Counted from the first letter of the stretch, positions 18,485 through 28,772 are shown. The stretch: DNA of 42,016 nt from Bacillota bacterium (GCA_030705825.1 JAUZPR010000014.1:1-42016); one strand, 5' to 3'. Notes: generated by a model not told the origin, from the sequence alone. Program-made: numbers and translations.

Positions 18485-19666
18485 CTAAAAAATCAGTGCA
18501 GTTACTGAATTACTATCTGAAGACAGGTTATTTACCAGATCATAGGCTTTTACATATATTATATTGATTCCAAAAATACCTGAACACTTGATTGTACAGC
18601 TTGTCCTTGTTGTAACGGTTAATTCCACTCCGTTGCAGTACACCCTGTAACCGGCTACCTTCGCATTATCCGATGAGGCATTCCACGACAGGGAAACAGA
18701 AGTACCTTTTATCGATTTAATAATAAGTCCGGATGGGGCGGTGGGAGCCTGAACATCCTTTTGTGTTGTAACAGTCAATGAAGTGCTTTTCCCGGAATTG
18801 TTACCTGTAGAATCGTACGCACATATTGAAACAGAATAGCTCTTTCCCGGTTGGAGATTTGCGGCAGTGAATGATGGCTTGCTTGATTTTCCTGCACTTG
18901 AACCATTGAAGAATATTTCATAGCCCTTAACCTTGACATTATCCGAGGAGGGATTCCAGGTAAGATTTATTTCGGTAGCTGTAGCTGAAACGGCTTTTAT
19001 CCCGCAGGGAATTGTGGGGACTTCCGTATCGGCAAGCGTAGCTGCACTGATTATATTGCTTTGCCCGGAATAGTTACCGGCAGTATCATATGCTTTTATG
19101 CTGAAGTTATAAGTAAGGCCGGGCAGCAGACTTTTACAAATATATGAGGTAGCCGAGGTTGTTGCTTTTTTTGTGCCGTTTATATAAATCTCATAGCCTT
19201 TTATGCCAACATTGTCTTTTGATGGCTCCCAGCCAATTGTTACGGTAGTACAGCCGGAGGATAAAACCGACAGGCTGCCGGGTATGGAAGGAACCGATAA
19301 ATCAGTAAGCGGTGTCACACTAATGATCATACTGTTTTCAGACACATTGCCTGCAGCATCATAAGCTTTCAGATAATAAGAATATTTCCTCCCCGGAATC
19401 AAATCAGTATTTGTATAACTTGTTTTTGACGTTGTTATTATCTTTTTTCCATCCCTGAAAAGCTGATAACCTTTTACGCCGATATTATCATGTGAAGCTT
19501 TCCAGCTCAGCGATATGGAGGTATATGTTTTATTGATTGCAGTCAGGCCTTCAGGTGCTGAGGGGGATTGTGTGTCAACAGAGCCGGTTGCACTACAAGT
19601 TTGAATAGCAGTAAATAATGAAAAGATCAAGGCAATAAAAAATTTTAAGTTAAGGATTTTTTTCAT
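18485..19666 (-). CDS. Secreted protein of four tandem fibronectin type III domains
   Basis: Signal peptide MKKILNLKFFIALIFSLFTAIQTCSA, then four ~90-aa repeats P(S/T)xPxGLxxxxxxxTxxxLSWxxSxDNxxVxGYxxxxNGxxxxTTxxTSYxxxxLxPGxxYxxxxxAYDxxGNxSxxS. Confidence 0.9.
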   Translation of the reverse strand: MKKILNLKFFIALIFSLFTAIQTCSATGSVDTQSPSAPEGLTAINKTYTSISLSWKASHDNIGVKGYQLFRDGKKIITTSKTSYTNTDLIPGRKYSYYLKAYDAAGNVSENSMIISVTPLTDLSVPSIPGSLSVLSSGCTTVTIGWEPSKDNVGIKGYEIYINGTKKATTSATSYICKSLLPGLTYNFSIKAYDTAGNYSGQSNIISAATLADTEVPTIPCGIKAVSATATEINLTWNPSSDNVKVKGYEIFFNGSSAGKSSKPSFTAANLQPGKSYSVSICAYDSTGNNSGKSTSLTVTTQKDVQAPTAPSGLIIKSIKGTSVSLSWNASSDNAKVAGYRVYCNGVELTVTTRTSCTIKCSGIFGINIIYVKAYDLVNNLSSDSNSVTALIF

Positions 19667-19724
19667 AAGGTAGCCTCCTTTATTAAACCATAATTGTAAA
19701 ATATAGGTTTAAAACGATATGCAA

Positions 19725-19754
19725 ATTATACCAAAATATAACATAAAATGTCAA
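19725..19754 (-). promoter_or_regulatory. SigA-type promoter for the FN3 protein gene
   Basis: Minus strand: TTGACA-18 nt-TATAAT (19754 to 19725). Confidence 0.7.
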
Positions 19755-19767
19755 GAACAAATGTTCT
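19754..19767. promoter_or_regulatory. Candidate LexA (SOS) box
   Basis: AGAACAAATGTTCT, matching the Firmicutes LexA/Cheo box core GAAC-N4-GTTC; abuts the TTGACA -35 element on the - strand. Confidence 0.55.
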
Positions 19768-20010
19768 ATAATGGGTATCTTTTAGATAAATTTTATCTCG
19801 AGCATGATCCAAGGTGAGATAAGATGAAGAAGAAATTCTATTTTAGGAATTAATCAAAGAAAAGATAAAGTATTAAGTCCTTATAAAACAGAACCAATAA
19901 AGGCTTGTTGAATTGGTACCAATTAATGCGATAGATATTGAAAACCAAATTCAATTTTTGCCCGGACTGAGGATTGGATATCTGGGCAAAAATGAATAGT
20001 TACGATTGTT

Positions 20011-20229
20011 TTATCTGTTTTTATCTTTACGGGCTGTGAGAATAATACCGATAATAACAAGGATAATGCCCGCAATTACCAGTAAGGTTTCGGCAGATAT
20101 GGAACTATTCCCGGCAAGGGTGTTAAGAGCAGATCTATACTTATATCCAGCCGAGTTCGTTTTCACAAACCCTATAATGGCTGCTGCGGCTCCTATAATC
20201 AGTACAATAATCCCTGTGGATTTTTTCAT
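20011..20229 (-). CDS. Small two-TM membrane protein
   Basis: 72 aa, MKKSTGIIVLIIGAAAAIIGFVKTN...LLVIAGIILVIIGIILTARKDKNR. Confidence 0.7.
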   Translation of the reverse strand: MKKSTGIIVLIIGAAAAIIGFVKTNSAGYKYRSALNTLAGNSSISAETLLVIAGIILVIIGIILTARKDKNR

Positions 20230-20377
20230 TTGTAAAATTCCCTTCTCTTGTATATATATTATTGAATATTAAAGATCCTCTATTCTTATCGGCTAATTAG
20301 GGATGTATATTTAATTATTTTAGTATACTTTTTTTTTAGGAATAAATTGGCTCATATGTGCAATACTTCATTTTGAG

Positions 20378-21133
20378 GTGATGTTAATGAGCTTCTATAT
20401 AGGGATTCTTATAATTGTATTTCTGGTAATTGCTTTTAAGATAATTAAAAAAATACTACTTAATATAGAAGAAAATATGAGAAAAGACATGAAAAATGAA
20501 AAACTCAAATTCGGTTATATCTCAAGAAAAGATCTTGCATCAGTTGATTCCGATATAAGGTTAAAAAATGGCTTTTTAATCAATTTGGTAAATAAAAACC
20601 CGTTCCTGCAGGAATTTCCACCCTTCAAACAGATTTACAGCAGAGTGAGCAATGAAGAATTTAAGGATTTTATTAAATGGTGCAGCAGGTATCTTGAAAG
20701 CATAGAATATTCTGAGGGAGCTTATGTTTCTGAGGGAATCTTTTTAAAAGCAGATGATTTGACAAACTGTGGATATGAAGCGCTTAAGGATTCCAGAACG
20801 GCACTTTTGAAATACAGGCATTTGGAAACCCAGGCTGATATTTATGTCCAATGTGTGCTATTAAAGCAGGTGTCGGGAAATGATGCTGCCGGTGATGATA
20901 AATGGCCTGAATTAAGCCTGGGGTGTATTCAGAAGTTCACAGGGACAATGCTTGGGGACAAAATTTACAAGGGGCTTTTCATAACTACAGGTGATTTTTC
21001 GCCGCAAGTGCGGGAATTTATTGAAACTTTACCCAAGCCATATGAAATACAGCTTCTTGACGGCATAGAAATAACAAAAAAACACAGACAGGTTGTATCA
21101 ATGGAGCTGAAAAAGATAATTGGTAACGCATAA
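20378..21133 (+). CDS. Membrane-anchored protein with degenerate Mrr/restriction-endonuclease-like domain
   Basis: N-terminal TM; EFKDFIKWCSRYLES..Y...., YRHLETQADIYVQCVLLKQ, IQKFTGTMLGDKIYKGLFITTGDFSPQVREFIETLP..YEIQLLDGIEITKK: resembles the Mrr_cat domain order. Confidence 0.6.
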   Translation: MMLMSFYIGILIIVFLVIAFKIIKKILLNIEENMRKDMKNEKLKFGYISRKDLASVDSDIRLKNGFLINLVNKNPFLQEFPPFKQIYSRVSNEEFKDFIKWCSRYLESIEYSEGAYVSEGIFLKADDLTNCGYEALKDSRTALLKYRHLETQADIYVQCVLLKQVSGNDAAGDDKWPELSLGCIQKFTGTMLGDKIYKGLFITTGDFSPQVREFIETLPKPYEIQLLDGIEITKKHRQVVSMELKKIIGNA

Positions 21134-21159
21134 GCTAAAAAATTATTCCGGAGGAGTTT

Positions 21160-21714
21160 ATGTATTATATTATTCTCTCGTTTATTACAGTTTACAGCCT
21201 GCTGCAGCTTCTTATCATAATGCAGAAGGTTTACGACCTCTTAAGTCTGGCATATATAAGAAAATTGGAGACGGTTAAACTAAGAAAGGGTTTTGTTGTT
21301 AAAGAACACCTGTACTTTCTGTCTAAACTCGAATTCAGGGAATGGTGCGGTTTATTCCTTAAACGTACGGGATATTCGGACACCGAAGTAGCAGACACCA
21401 GGCAGGGTAATGGTATGGATATAACCTGCTCACAAAATGGAAAAAAGACATATGTGAAGTGTGAAAAAAGCAGGTATGATGCCGGTGTTAACCTGATAGA
21501 CGTTGAAACGGTAAAAAAATTTGCCGGAACAATGGTGCATGGCGGTGTAGACCAGGGAATAATTATTACCATAGATAGTATTGATGAAGATGTACTTGAG
21601 TTTATAAAATCACTTAGACCTGAATTATCCATCAGAGTTATTGACGGAAACACACTGGTACGGGAATGTGATTCGTTATGCAGCAATGGTGCGTTACTGT
21701 ATACCGATCTTTAA
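21160..21714 (+). CDS. Membrane-anchored Mrr/restriction-endonuclease-like protein
   Basis: N-terminal TM; FREWCGLFLKRTGYSDTEVADTRQGNGMDITCSQNGKKTYVKCEKSRYD..V...TVKKFAGTMVHGGVDQGIIITIDSIDEDVLEFIKSL..LSIRVIDGNTLVREC. Confidence 0.7.
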   Translation: MYYIILSFITVYSLLQLLIIMQKVYDLLSLAYIRKLETVKLRKGFVVKEHLYFLSKLEFREWCGLFLKRTGYSDTEVADTRQGNGMDITCSQNGKKTYVKCEKSRYDAGVNLIDVETVKKFAGTMVHGGVDQGIIITIDSIDEDVLEFIKSLRPELSIRVIDGNTLVRECDSLCSNGALLYTDL

Positions 21715-22037
21715 GATTTTCTTCTTTTTTGTCTTATTAAATTATCTGCATATAAACAGATAAGGGATAAAACAATCCAAACAGTCATTACTGACACAAG
21801 CAGGAAGAACCAGTTGATTTCTGTAGGAGTATCCCAGGGGGAGCTCAGGTTTAAATTAATAGGATATTTGGATGGAGTTGCACCCGGGTGTTGAGTGATA
21901 AAGCTGAGTGGCAGGCCGAACTTTGGGCTTGAGATATCATTTGGGCCTTTAATTCTGCATGGTATTGTAGCCGACATAAATACCAGAAATGTGCTGATAA
22001 AAAATGTTACCACCAATAAACGTGATTTCAGTTTCAT
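21711..22037 (-). CDS. Hypothetical membrane protein (two TM)
   Basis: 108 aa with N- and C-terminal TM segments; convergent with the upstream + gene, stop codons overlapping. Confidence 0.6.
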   Translation of the reverse strand: MKLKSRLLVVTFFISTFLVFMSATIPCRIKGPNDISSPKFGLPLSFITQHPGATPSKYPINLNLSSPWDTPTEINWFFLLVSVMTVWIVLSLICLYADNLIRQKRRKS

Positions 22038-22152
22038 AGCTTCACCCTCCTACCCGTATGTCTTTTTACTTTCCATAATAATACATATGTATCTGCTCAA
22101 CGGATTAAAACTTTTCACGTAAGATTAACAAGGGTGAAGTTGGAACATGACA

Positions 22153-22179
22153 AAGGGAATGGATCAATTCCATTCCCTT
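22153..22179. terminator. Hairpin / terminator-like inverted repeat
   Basis: AAGGGAATGG-ATCAATT-CCATTCCCTT. Confidence 0.5.
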
Positions 22180-22243
22180 CTAAGTCGGCTTAATTGTGAG
22201 AGGAAACATTATCTTCCGGCTTTAATGTAATAACCCCGGACTG

Positions 22244-23965
22244 CTAAACCTTAAACTTGTTAACTTCCTTCTCAAGGTCGGAAGCAATTTGTTTCATGGT
22301 CTTTAAGTTGGTTTCCATTTCTTCCGCTATTGCAAGCTGTTCCTCAGTAGAAGCGGCGGCCTGCTGGCTTCCGGAACTGAATTCCTTTGAGATATCTGTC
22401 AGGTTGTTGATTTTCTCCAGAGCCATTGTACTGAATTTTTCTATAGTAAAGATTGAATTAAGCACCTCTTTGACTTTCTCATTGGCATCCAGACTGGAAT
22501 TCAAAAGATTTACAAAATACTGGTCAACCTGAGATATTGAACTTACGCCCTCCCGTGACTTTTCAACACCATCTTCTATAGATTTAACCGCGCTTTCAAT
22601 ATCATTATTGATTACGGTTATAATATTATTGATGTTTTTACTTGCCTGACTGGATTCACCAGCAAGTTGTCTTACTTCGGCAGCGACAACTGAAAATCCC
22701 TTTCCCTGTTCACCTGCACGTGCAGCTTCGATTTCAGCGTTCAGAGCTAAAAGGTTGGTTTGTTTTGCAATCTGCGTGATAATATTGCTTGAGGATTTTA
22801 TTTCTTCAAATCTTTCGCTTAAGTTGTGTACCAGTTTAAAAGTTCTGTCTATGGTATCATGGACTTTGTCCACCTTTTCCATTGAATCCTTGAAGAGTTG
22901 GGATACTGTTCTTATATCTTCCATGGACCTGTTGGCCGACAGGGATACCAAATCAGCCTGTGTTGTCGCTTTTTTAACCTGCAGGAACACCTCGTCCATT
23001 GATTTGGAGGCATCATCAACGCCTTTGGTTTGTTCGGAAGCACCTTCGGCTATTTTTCCTATTACTGAAGATATATCTTCTGTAGCTTTGCTCGTCTCCA
23101 CAGCACTTCTGCTTAGCTTGTCTGCATAATCCGTAACTATGGATGAATTATGGTGTATATTTTTAACTATTGATGACATGCTTTCAATTACGCCCTTAAA
23201 TGCTCTGGAAAGCATACCTATTTCATCATTGCTTTTACTCTCTATCTTAACTCTCAAGTCACCTGTTTCAACTTGAGCAGCTTTCTGTTTAAGCTTTTTC
23301 AATTCACGTACAAGTATAAAGGCGAAACCTTCACTTATAAGAATTCCTGCAATTATTACAATAATTATTGTTATTATCACATGTTTTTGCATAGTATTGA
23401 TTTCAGTATCCATAAATCCTGCGTCAAAGTCGGCACCAAGTATACCGACAGTCTTGCCTGAACTGTCCTTTAATGGCAAATACGCAGAAATCAAATGTCC
23501 CCACACATCATCCTGGCTGTATTCAAACGCTGCTGTTCCGTTGAAGCTTGAAGCCCACACATCATCAACGCCTTTTTCGACATCCCCCAGAAGAGATTCA
23601 TTTTTGCTTCCGACCGGTGAACCGTCAACTATATATATGTATTCACCCTTGTCGCTCTTCCGCATTGTATATAGATATTTCAGTCCGACAGATCCTCTGA
23701 TGTCGTTAAGCTTTGTACGCAGCTCCGAATAATAGCTTTTATTTTTCATGTCATCAGAATTCTGAAGTGTATTGAATTTATCAATATCTATTGTCGTTGA
23801 CACGGATTTTACAATGTCTAACGCCGATGCTCCTACTGAGTCTACAATAGTCGATTTTGCACCGCTTATTGTGAAATAACCTATAATGGAAGAAGATAAA
23901 ACAATTAAAATTATTAAGACCCCTGCAATTTTTGTTCTAAGAGAAATTCTTAATTTTTTGAACAT
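22244..23965 (-). CDS. Methyl-accepting chemotaxis protein (Cache-like sensor, HAMP, MCP signalling domain)
   Basis: Two TM helices, HAMP, and hairpin tip [50 protein letters not shown]. Confidence 0.95.
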   Translation of the reverse strand: MFKKLRISLRTKIAGVLIILIVLSSSIIGYFTISGAKSTIVDSVGASALDIVKSVSTTIDIDKFNTLQNSDDMKNKSYYSELRTKLNDIRGSVGLKYLYTMRKSDKGEYIYIVDGSPVGSKNESLLGDVEKGVDDVWASSFNGTAAFEYSQDDVWGHLISAYLPLKDSSGKTVGILGADFDAGFMDTEINTMQKHVIITIIIVIIAGILISEGFAFILVRELKKLKQKAAQVETGDLRVKIESKSNDEIGMLSRAFKGVIESMSSIVKNIHHNSSIVTDYADKLSRSAVETSKATEDISSVIGKIAEGASEQTKGVDDASKSMDEVFLQVKKATTQADLVSLSANRSMEDIRTVSQLFKDSMEKVDKVHDTIDRTFKLVHNLSERFEEIKSSSNIITQIAKQTNLLALNAEIEAARAGEQGKGFSVVAAEVRQLAGESSQASKNINNIITVINNDIESAVKSIEDGVEKSREGVSSISQVDQYFVNLLNSSLDANEKVKEVLNSIFTIEKFSTMALEKINNLTDISKEFSSGSQQAAASTEEQLAIAEEMETNLKTMKQIASDLEKEVNKFKV

Positions 23966-24161
23966 TAGCTTCCTGTCCCCCTGAAAAAGATTAATTTTTT
24001 AATTATTTAGTTGTTATTGGAATATTAGTAAGAATACATATGCTAACAATACCTGTAAAAAAATATAATTTTTCTTTAACAAACAGCAAGATTATTATTA
24101 TTCGACATTAGAAACTAAACTTCCTTCTTTTTTACTTAAGTAAGGAAGATACAAAATGTTC

Positions 24162-24662
24162 CTATTTAGAAGCGAGTTCTCCCTGGGCATAAAGATTTTT
24201 GTTTTTAACCAGCAGTTCATTCAGCTTTTCAATTTCCGAACTGCTTAAATACCTGCCAAGTAACGACCTGACATCATCCATCTCCTTGTAAGTCAGACCA
24301 TCTGATGCCATATTATATATCTTATCGATTACATCCCTGTTTAATTTGCTTAAAAGTGTCAAACCCTTTAGTTTATCCATAAGACTGATATTTTCCATGG
24401 CCATTACCTCCTTTGCAGTAAGAAAATACTCATCTCCAGTATTATAGGTGCCGGGATTGACTATTCTATTGGGTGTAATATTTCCAGAGGCTGTTGAAGG
24501 TAAAGCTGTATTTGTATATGAGGTGTAACCCGTTTTACCGGATCCGCCTGACACGGAAAACATAGTATCAGCTCCTGGTATGAATATATATGCCAGGCAA
24601 AAGATAAGAATCAGGGATAATATAACTGCAAAAAACCTGAATAATCTGAAAATTATTTTCAT
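24162..24662 (-). CDS. Hypothetical protein with N-terminal TM
   Basis: 166-aa ORF downstream of galU on the same strand; no recognised domain. Confidence 0.6.
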   Translation of the reverse strand: MKIIFRLFRFFAVILSLILIFCLAYIFIPGADTMFSVSGGSGKTGYTSYTNTALPSTASGNITPNRIVNPGTYNTGDEYFLTAKEVMAMENISLMDKLKGLTLLSKLNRDVIDKIYNMASDGLTYKEMDDVRSLLGRYLSSSEIEKLNELLVKNKNLYAQGELASK

Positions 24663-24674
24663 ACGGTCCTCATT

Positions 24675-24715
24675 ACAAAAAAATAATACCTTTAAAGTAA
24701 TATAAAGGTATTATT
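24675..24715 (-). terminator. Intrinsic terminator of galU
   Basis: On - strand AATAATACCTTT-ATATTACTTT-AAAGGTATTATTTTTTTG. Confidence 0.8.
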
Positions 24716-24754
24716 TACACATTAAAGCAGATTATTCAGTTACATTTTATTATC

Positions 24755-25624
24755 TTACAAACCGTTTACCAGTTTCTCCAGGTATGATTTGAAACTTTCT
24801 CTCAGGTCACTGCGCTTGAGGGCAAATTCCACAGTAGCCTCGAGAAATCCAAGTTTGTTACCCACATCATACCGTTTACCTGTGAAGTTATATGCATATA
24901 TATCCTCCGAATTAACCAGGTGGTTTAGAGCATCAGTAAGCTGGATTTCGCCGCCCTTACCCGGTACGGTATTTTCGATATGGGTAAATATTCCGGGTGT
25001 TACAATATACCTTCCAAGTATTGCAATATTGGAAGGCGCTTTTCCTTCCTCTGGTTTTTCCACAAGCCCCTTAACTTTATAGACCCTTTCGGATACCTGG
25101 GCACAATTTATTGCACCGTAATTCTGTATTTGATCCCAGGGTACGGGTTGTACACCTATAACAGATGTTTCGTATTGGTTATAAACTTCAATAAGCTGTT
25201 GCAAACATGGTTTATCGGAATCTACAATATCATCGCCCAGCAGAACTGCAAAGGGTTCATTTCCAATGAAGGCTTTTGCACAATATATGGCATGTCCCAG
25301 GCCCCTGGGTTCCTTCTGCCTTATGTAATGTATATTTACAAGGTTGGATATGTCCTGTATAAGATTTAATAGTTCCGTATCGCCTTTTTTCCGTAATTCT
25401 TCCTCAAGCTCGTAGGATTTGTCGAAATGATCCTCAATTGCCCGTTTGCTTCTTCCGGTTACTATGAGTATTTCCTCTATTCCGGAATCAATAGCCTCTT
25501 CCACAATATATTGAATTGTAGGTTTATCAACAATGGGAAGCATTTCCTTTGGTTGTGCTTTTGTTGCCGGCAGAAAACGTGTACCCAATCCCGCAGCAGG
25601 TATTATAGCCTTTCTAACTTTCAA
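24755..25624 (-). CDS. galU: UTP--glucose-1-phosphate uridylyltransferase
   Basis: KAIIPAAGLGTRFLPATKAQPKEMLPIVDKPTIQYIVEEA...GKGGEIQLTDAL...YDVGNKLGFLEA. Confidence 0.96.
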   Translation of the reverse strand: MKVRKAIIPAAGLGTRFLPATKAQPKEMLPIVDKPTIQYIVEEAIDSGIEEILIVTGRSKRAIEDHFDKSYELEEELRKKGDTELLNLIQDISNLVNIHYIRQKEPRGLGHAIYCAKAFIGNEPFAVLLGDDIVDSDKPCLQQLIEVYNQYETSVIGVQPVPWDQIQNYGAINCAQVSERVYKVKGLVEKPEEGKAPSNIAILGRYIVTPGIFTHIENTVPGKGGEIQLTDALNHLVNSEDIYAYNFTGKRYDVGNKLGFLEATVEFALKRSDLRESFKSYLEKLVNGL

Positions 25625-25847
25625 TGCAGTACACCCCTTTTACATAATATTTAAGCCGCCATTTATAGTTGGCTCCAGAAATGCAAATTCTGAATGGGAA
25701 ATTTACTTAATTTATAATTTAATTGTAACAGATTCGCTCTTTCATATAAATAAAGTTTTTGTAGCTGAATATTTAACATGTATATTTTAAATATTAATTA
25801 TAATAGAATAAAATGATTATTTCCAATTTGAAAAGAGGGGGATTTTC

Positions 25848-26003
25848 ATGAAAAAAGATCCAAAATACTCGATAACCGAACTTAACAGGTATGACAGAAA
25901 GATACTCGACAAATATACCAAGTTTTACACCAATTTTATTGAAAGCAATACTGTTAAAACGGATATTCTGAAAAATGACGGAAGTGAAACCGGAAACGGC
26001 TAG
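25848..26003 (+). CDS. Small hypothetical protein (51 aa)
   Basis: AGAGGGGGA RBS, ATG; MKKDPKYSITELNRYDRKILDKYTKFYTNFIESNTVKTDILKNDGSETGNG*. Confidence 0.5.
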   Translation: MKKDPKYSITELNRYDRKILDKYTKFYTNFIESNTVKTDILKNDGSETGNG

Positions 26004-26028
26004 TAACAGCTTGTATTTCGAAATTTTG

Positions 26029-26106
26029 TCATAGAAACGTAATATTCACAACATGTAATATATGGTATAATAATAATACCACAGCCAATAATACTAATTT
26101 TTTCAT
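26029..26106 (-). CDS. Small hydrophobic single-TM peptide (25 aa)
   Basis: AAAAGGAGGAACAAAAATG then MKKLVLLAVVLLLYHILHVVNITFL*; strong SD. Confidence 0.45.
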   Translation of the reverse strand: MKKLVLLAVVLLLYHILHVVNITFL

Positions 26107-26327
26107 TTTTGTTCCTCCTTTTAGTATAGAAGTATTAATTTTATATGAGTTGAAATAGAAGCACTTGGGAATATCCGTTATTATTATAATTTATAATTTA
26201 AGTGCTTTTTTTTCTGTGTTGAATCAGGCTGGAGCAAGTATATTTTTCCTATCAATATAAATGTATTGATATATTGAAAGCTTTTAAGTATAATATTAAA
26301 GTATTTATTGATTACAGTTAAATATTT

Positions 26328-26595
26328 GGTCGTGCTAGGCGGGGAGGTAGCGGTGCCCTGTACCTGCAATCCGCTATAGCAGGGTTTAATCCCTGTCGTA
26401 GGCTTTTTCTCTGTAGGGTCTGCTCTCTGTAAGTATCAATGAAGACCGGGTCTTGCGCAACGAAAACCTGTGAACCCCGTCAGGTTCGGAAGAAAGCAGC
26501 GGTAAGCAAGCACTTTCGTGTGCCGCAGGTAAGCCTGGTACGAGATTACTGCGGAGGTTACGCTTGTAGTGATAAGTCAATGACAGGTGCACGGC
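26328..26595 (+). ncRNA. ffs: Signal recognition particle RNA (large Bacillus-type, with Alu domain)
   Basis: GTGCTAGGCGGGGAGGTAGCGGTGCCCTGT..., apical GTCAGGTTCGGAAGAAAGCAGCGGTAAG, closing stem GGTCGTGC/GCACGGCC; sits upstream of dnaX-ybaB-recR as in other Firmicutes. Confidence 0.96.
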
Positions 26596-26807
26596 CAATT
26601 TAATTTTAATAGTACTATAGGTTGATGGGAAAATGCAATTGCCTTCAGTTTTTGTAGTTTAATCGCAGCATTCTTTTAAAAATTCCTTTTTCATCCTATA
26701 AAAATAGTATATAATTTATTTAATATATAAAATAGAATAAACTGGCTTGATTTTATACGAAATATCATATTCATCATCAAGAAAAGTATGAAGTTAGGTA
26801 ATATGGA

Positions 26808-28772
26808 GTGATTTACTTGTCGCATTTATCACTAAAAGCCAGGCTGAATTTGCTGTTTTTATCTGCAATTTTACTTCCCGTGCTTCTTGTCTTTATCAGA
26901 ATTTTAGTAATTGCCGGTTCGATTTCAAGCAATATTGATAAGTCTGATGCTGTTTTCAATTACATAAGTCAATTTAAATTTGAGCTTGCACTTTTATTTG
27001 CCCTGTCAGTAACATTGGGCCTTATTTGCATTTATATCAATAAAACAATTTTTAAGCCGCTGGCTATTATAAGTAAAGCAATCTTGCAAATAAGAAACGG
27101 AGCTGCTCCAACCGGATTGGATTCGCTTAAGAAGGGTGAATTGGGGGAGATAGCCAGGGTTATAAATGATTTGGCTGTCAGCCTGGAGCAGGGACAAAAT
27201 CAACTGGAGGCGCAGTCTTTTGAGCTGGCTGAAAGTAATATAAGCGCAAAAGAATTAAATACCAAAATAGAATTGCTTTGCAGCAGGATTCATGTCCTGA
27301 TGCTGGAAATGAAAGAATTGGAAAACAGATATTCAGCTCTGGAAAATAAGATTCCCGAGGTAGTACTGGTAGTTGACGGTACTGGGGCAATATGCATTGT
27401 TGATCAGGTATGCTCAGAATTATTGGGATATAAAAGAGAGGACCTGATTGGCTTGAACATTTCCGAACTTATTGATCTGAAGCTATCCGGGTTTTCTTTT
27501 GAAGAGACATACCGTAAGCTTTCTGCAGGCGGAATTGAACTTAAAAAACTGAAACTTATAAGGAATGACCGGACCAGGGTTACGGCGGATATTGAATTTG
27601 CAAAGGAAGCAAGGCGCGGACTTGCCCAAGGGATCCGCATGGTTATCAGGGACACATCTTCAAACGAAATAATAAAGGGAAAGGCCGACATATCGGATTT
27701 TTTGCAATCCATACAGAGTTCTGTAGCTCTTAACAAGGATTTGAATGAAATATGCAGGTATATCGCTAAGGAAATATGCATAAGACTTAGGTATCCTTTT
27801 TGCATCCTGGGTCTTTTCAACCAAAACGGAATTTCAATTAAGGTAAAGGCTTTTACCGGTAAGTATGTAGAAGGTATTATTTCGGATAGGATGTTGAGCT
27901 GGGCCAATATGCTTCTTGACAGGTATCCTTCGGAAAGGATGACTGTAAGCAGTGAGGTTTTGGATGAAAATGAAGGCTTTGACAGCTGGTTTGTAAAAAA
28001 AATCAACAATGGGAAAAATGAAAAGCTTAAGGAGCTTTTATACATACCTTTGGGAAATACGGAAAACAAATTGGGGGTCATGGCTTTTGGAATAACTGAA
28101 GCTTCCAGTCAGGCACAGATTAACCTTTTATGCTCTGTGGCAGGAAGTGTTGCAGCTACTATTGAAAACGCAGTATTATATGAGTCGGGTAAGAAGCATT
28201 TTGTAAATTCCATAAACGCCCTGGTAGCTACTATTGAAGCAAAGGACAAGTATACCGAAGGACATTCGCTGAGGGTTTCAAAATATACCGCCTGTGTTGC
28301 CGAAAAGCTTGAGCTTTCGAAGGAACAAATTAACGATATCCGTATAGCAGGTATTCTGCATGATATCGGTAAAATAGGAATTAACGATAATATACTTCTG
28401 AAGCCCGGAAAGCTTACAAGTGACGAATATGAGGAAATAAAGCGTCACCCTTCCATAAGCAACAGGATACTTCATCATATAGGTTTTTCGGAAAGAGCTT
28501 TAAATGCAGTGGCATATCACCATGAAAGGTATGACGGGAAAGGTTATCCCTTCGGAATAGCGGGTGAGGATATTTCATTGGAAGCGCAAATTATTGCAGT
28601 TGCAGATGCATACGATGCAATGACATCACGGCGGCCCTACAGAGAGCCCATGAGCTGTGATGAGGCCTTCAGTGAACTGATAGCCAATAAAAGAACCCAG
28701 TTTAATCCTAAAGTTGTAGATGCGTTTCTTGAAGTAAGAGAAAAAATAGAGAACTTGCAGAAATCAGCCTGA
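26808..28772 (+). CDS. Membrane PAS-GAF-HD-GYP protein, putative c-di-GMP phosphodiesterase
   Basis: Two TM, HAMP-like, PAS, GAF and HD-GYP: EGHSLRVSKYT...GILHDIGKIGI...HHERYDGKGYPFGIAGEDI...YDAMTSRRPYR. Likely start is TTG at 26817 (GGAGTGA upstream). Confidence 0.92.
   Translation: MIYLSHLSLKARLNLLFLSAILLPVLLVFIRILVIAGSISSNIDKSDAVFNYISQFKFELALLFALSVTLGLICIYINKTIFKPLAIISKAILQIRNGAAPTGLDSLKKGELGEIARVINDLAVSLEQGQNQLEAQSFELAESNISAKELNTKIELLCSRIHVLMLEMKELENRYSALENKIPEVVLVVDGTGAICIVDQVCSELLGYKREDLIGLNISELIDLKLSGFSFEETYRKLSAGGIELKKLKLIRNDRTRVTADIEFAKEARRGLAQGIRMVIRDTSSNEIIKGKADISDFLQSIQSSVALNKDLNEICRYIAKEICIRLRYPFCILGLFNQNGISIKVKAFTGKYVEGIISDRMLSWANMLLDRYPSERMTVSSEVLDENEGFDSWFVKKINNGKNEKLKELLYIPLGNTENKLGVMAFGITEASSQAQINLLCSVAGSVAATIENAVLYESGKKHFVNSINALVATIEAKDKYTEGHSLRVSKYTACVAEKLELSKEQINDIRIAGILHDIGKIGINDNILLKPGKLTSDEYEEIKRHPSISNRILHHIGFSERALNAVAYHHERYDGKGYPFGIAGEDISLEAQIIAVADAYDAMTSRRPYREPMSCDEAFSELIANKRTQFNPKVVDAFLEVREKIENLQKSA

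Noticed and set aside
27404-28081. 225-aa minus-strand ORF inside the HD-GYP gene
   Set aside because: Fully antisense to a well-supported PAS/GAF region; Ser/Leu/Ile-rich translation typical of shadow ORFs; no RBS seen.
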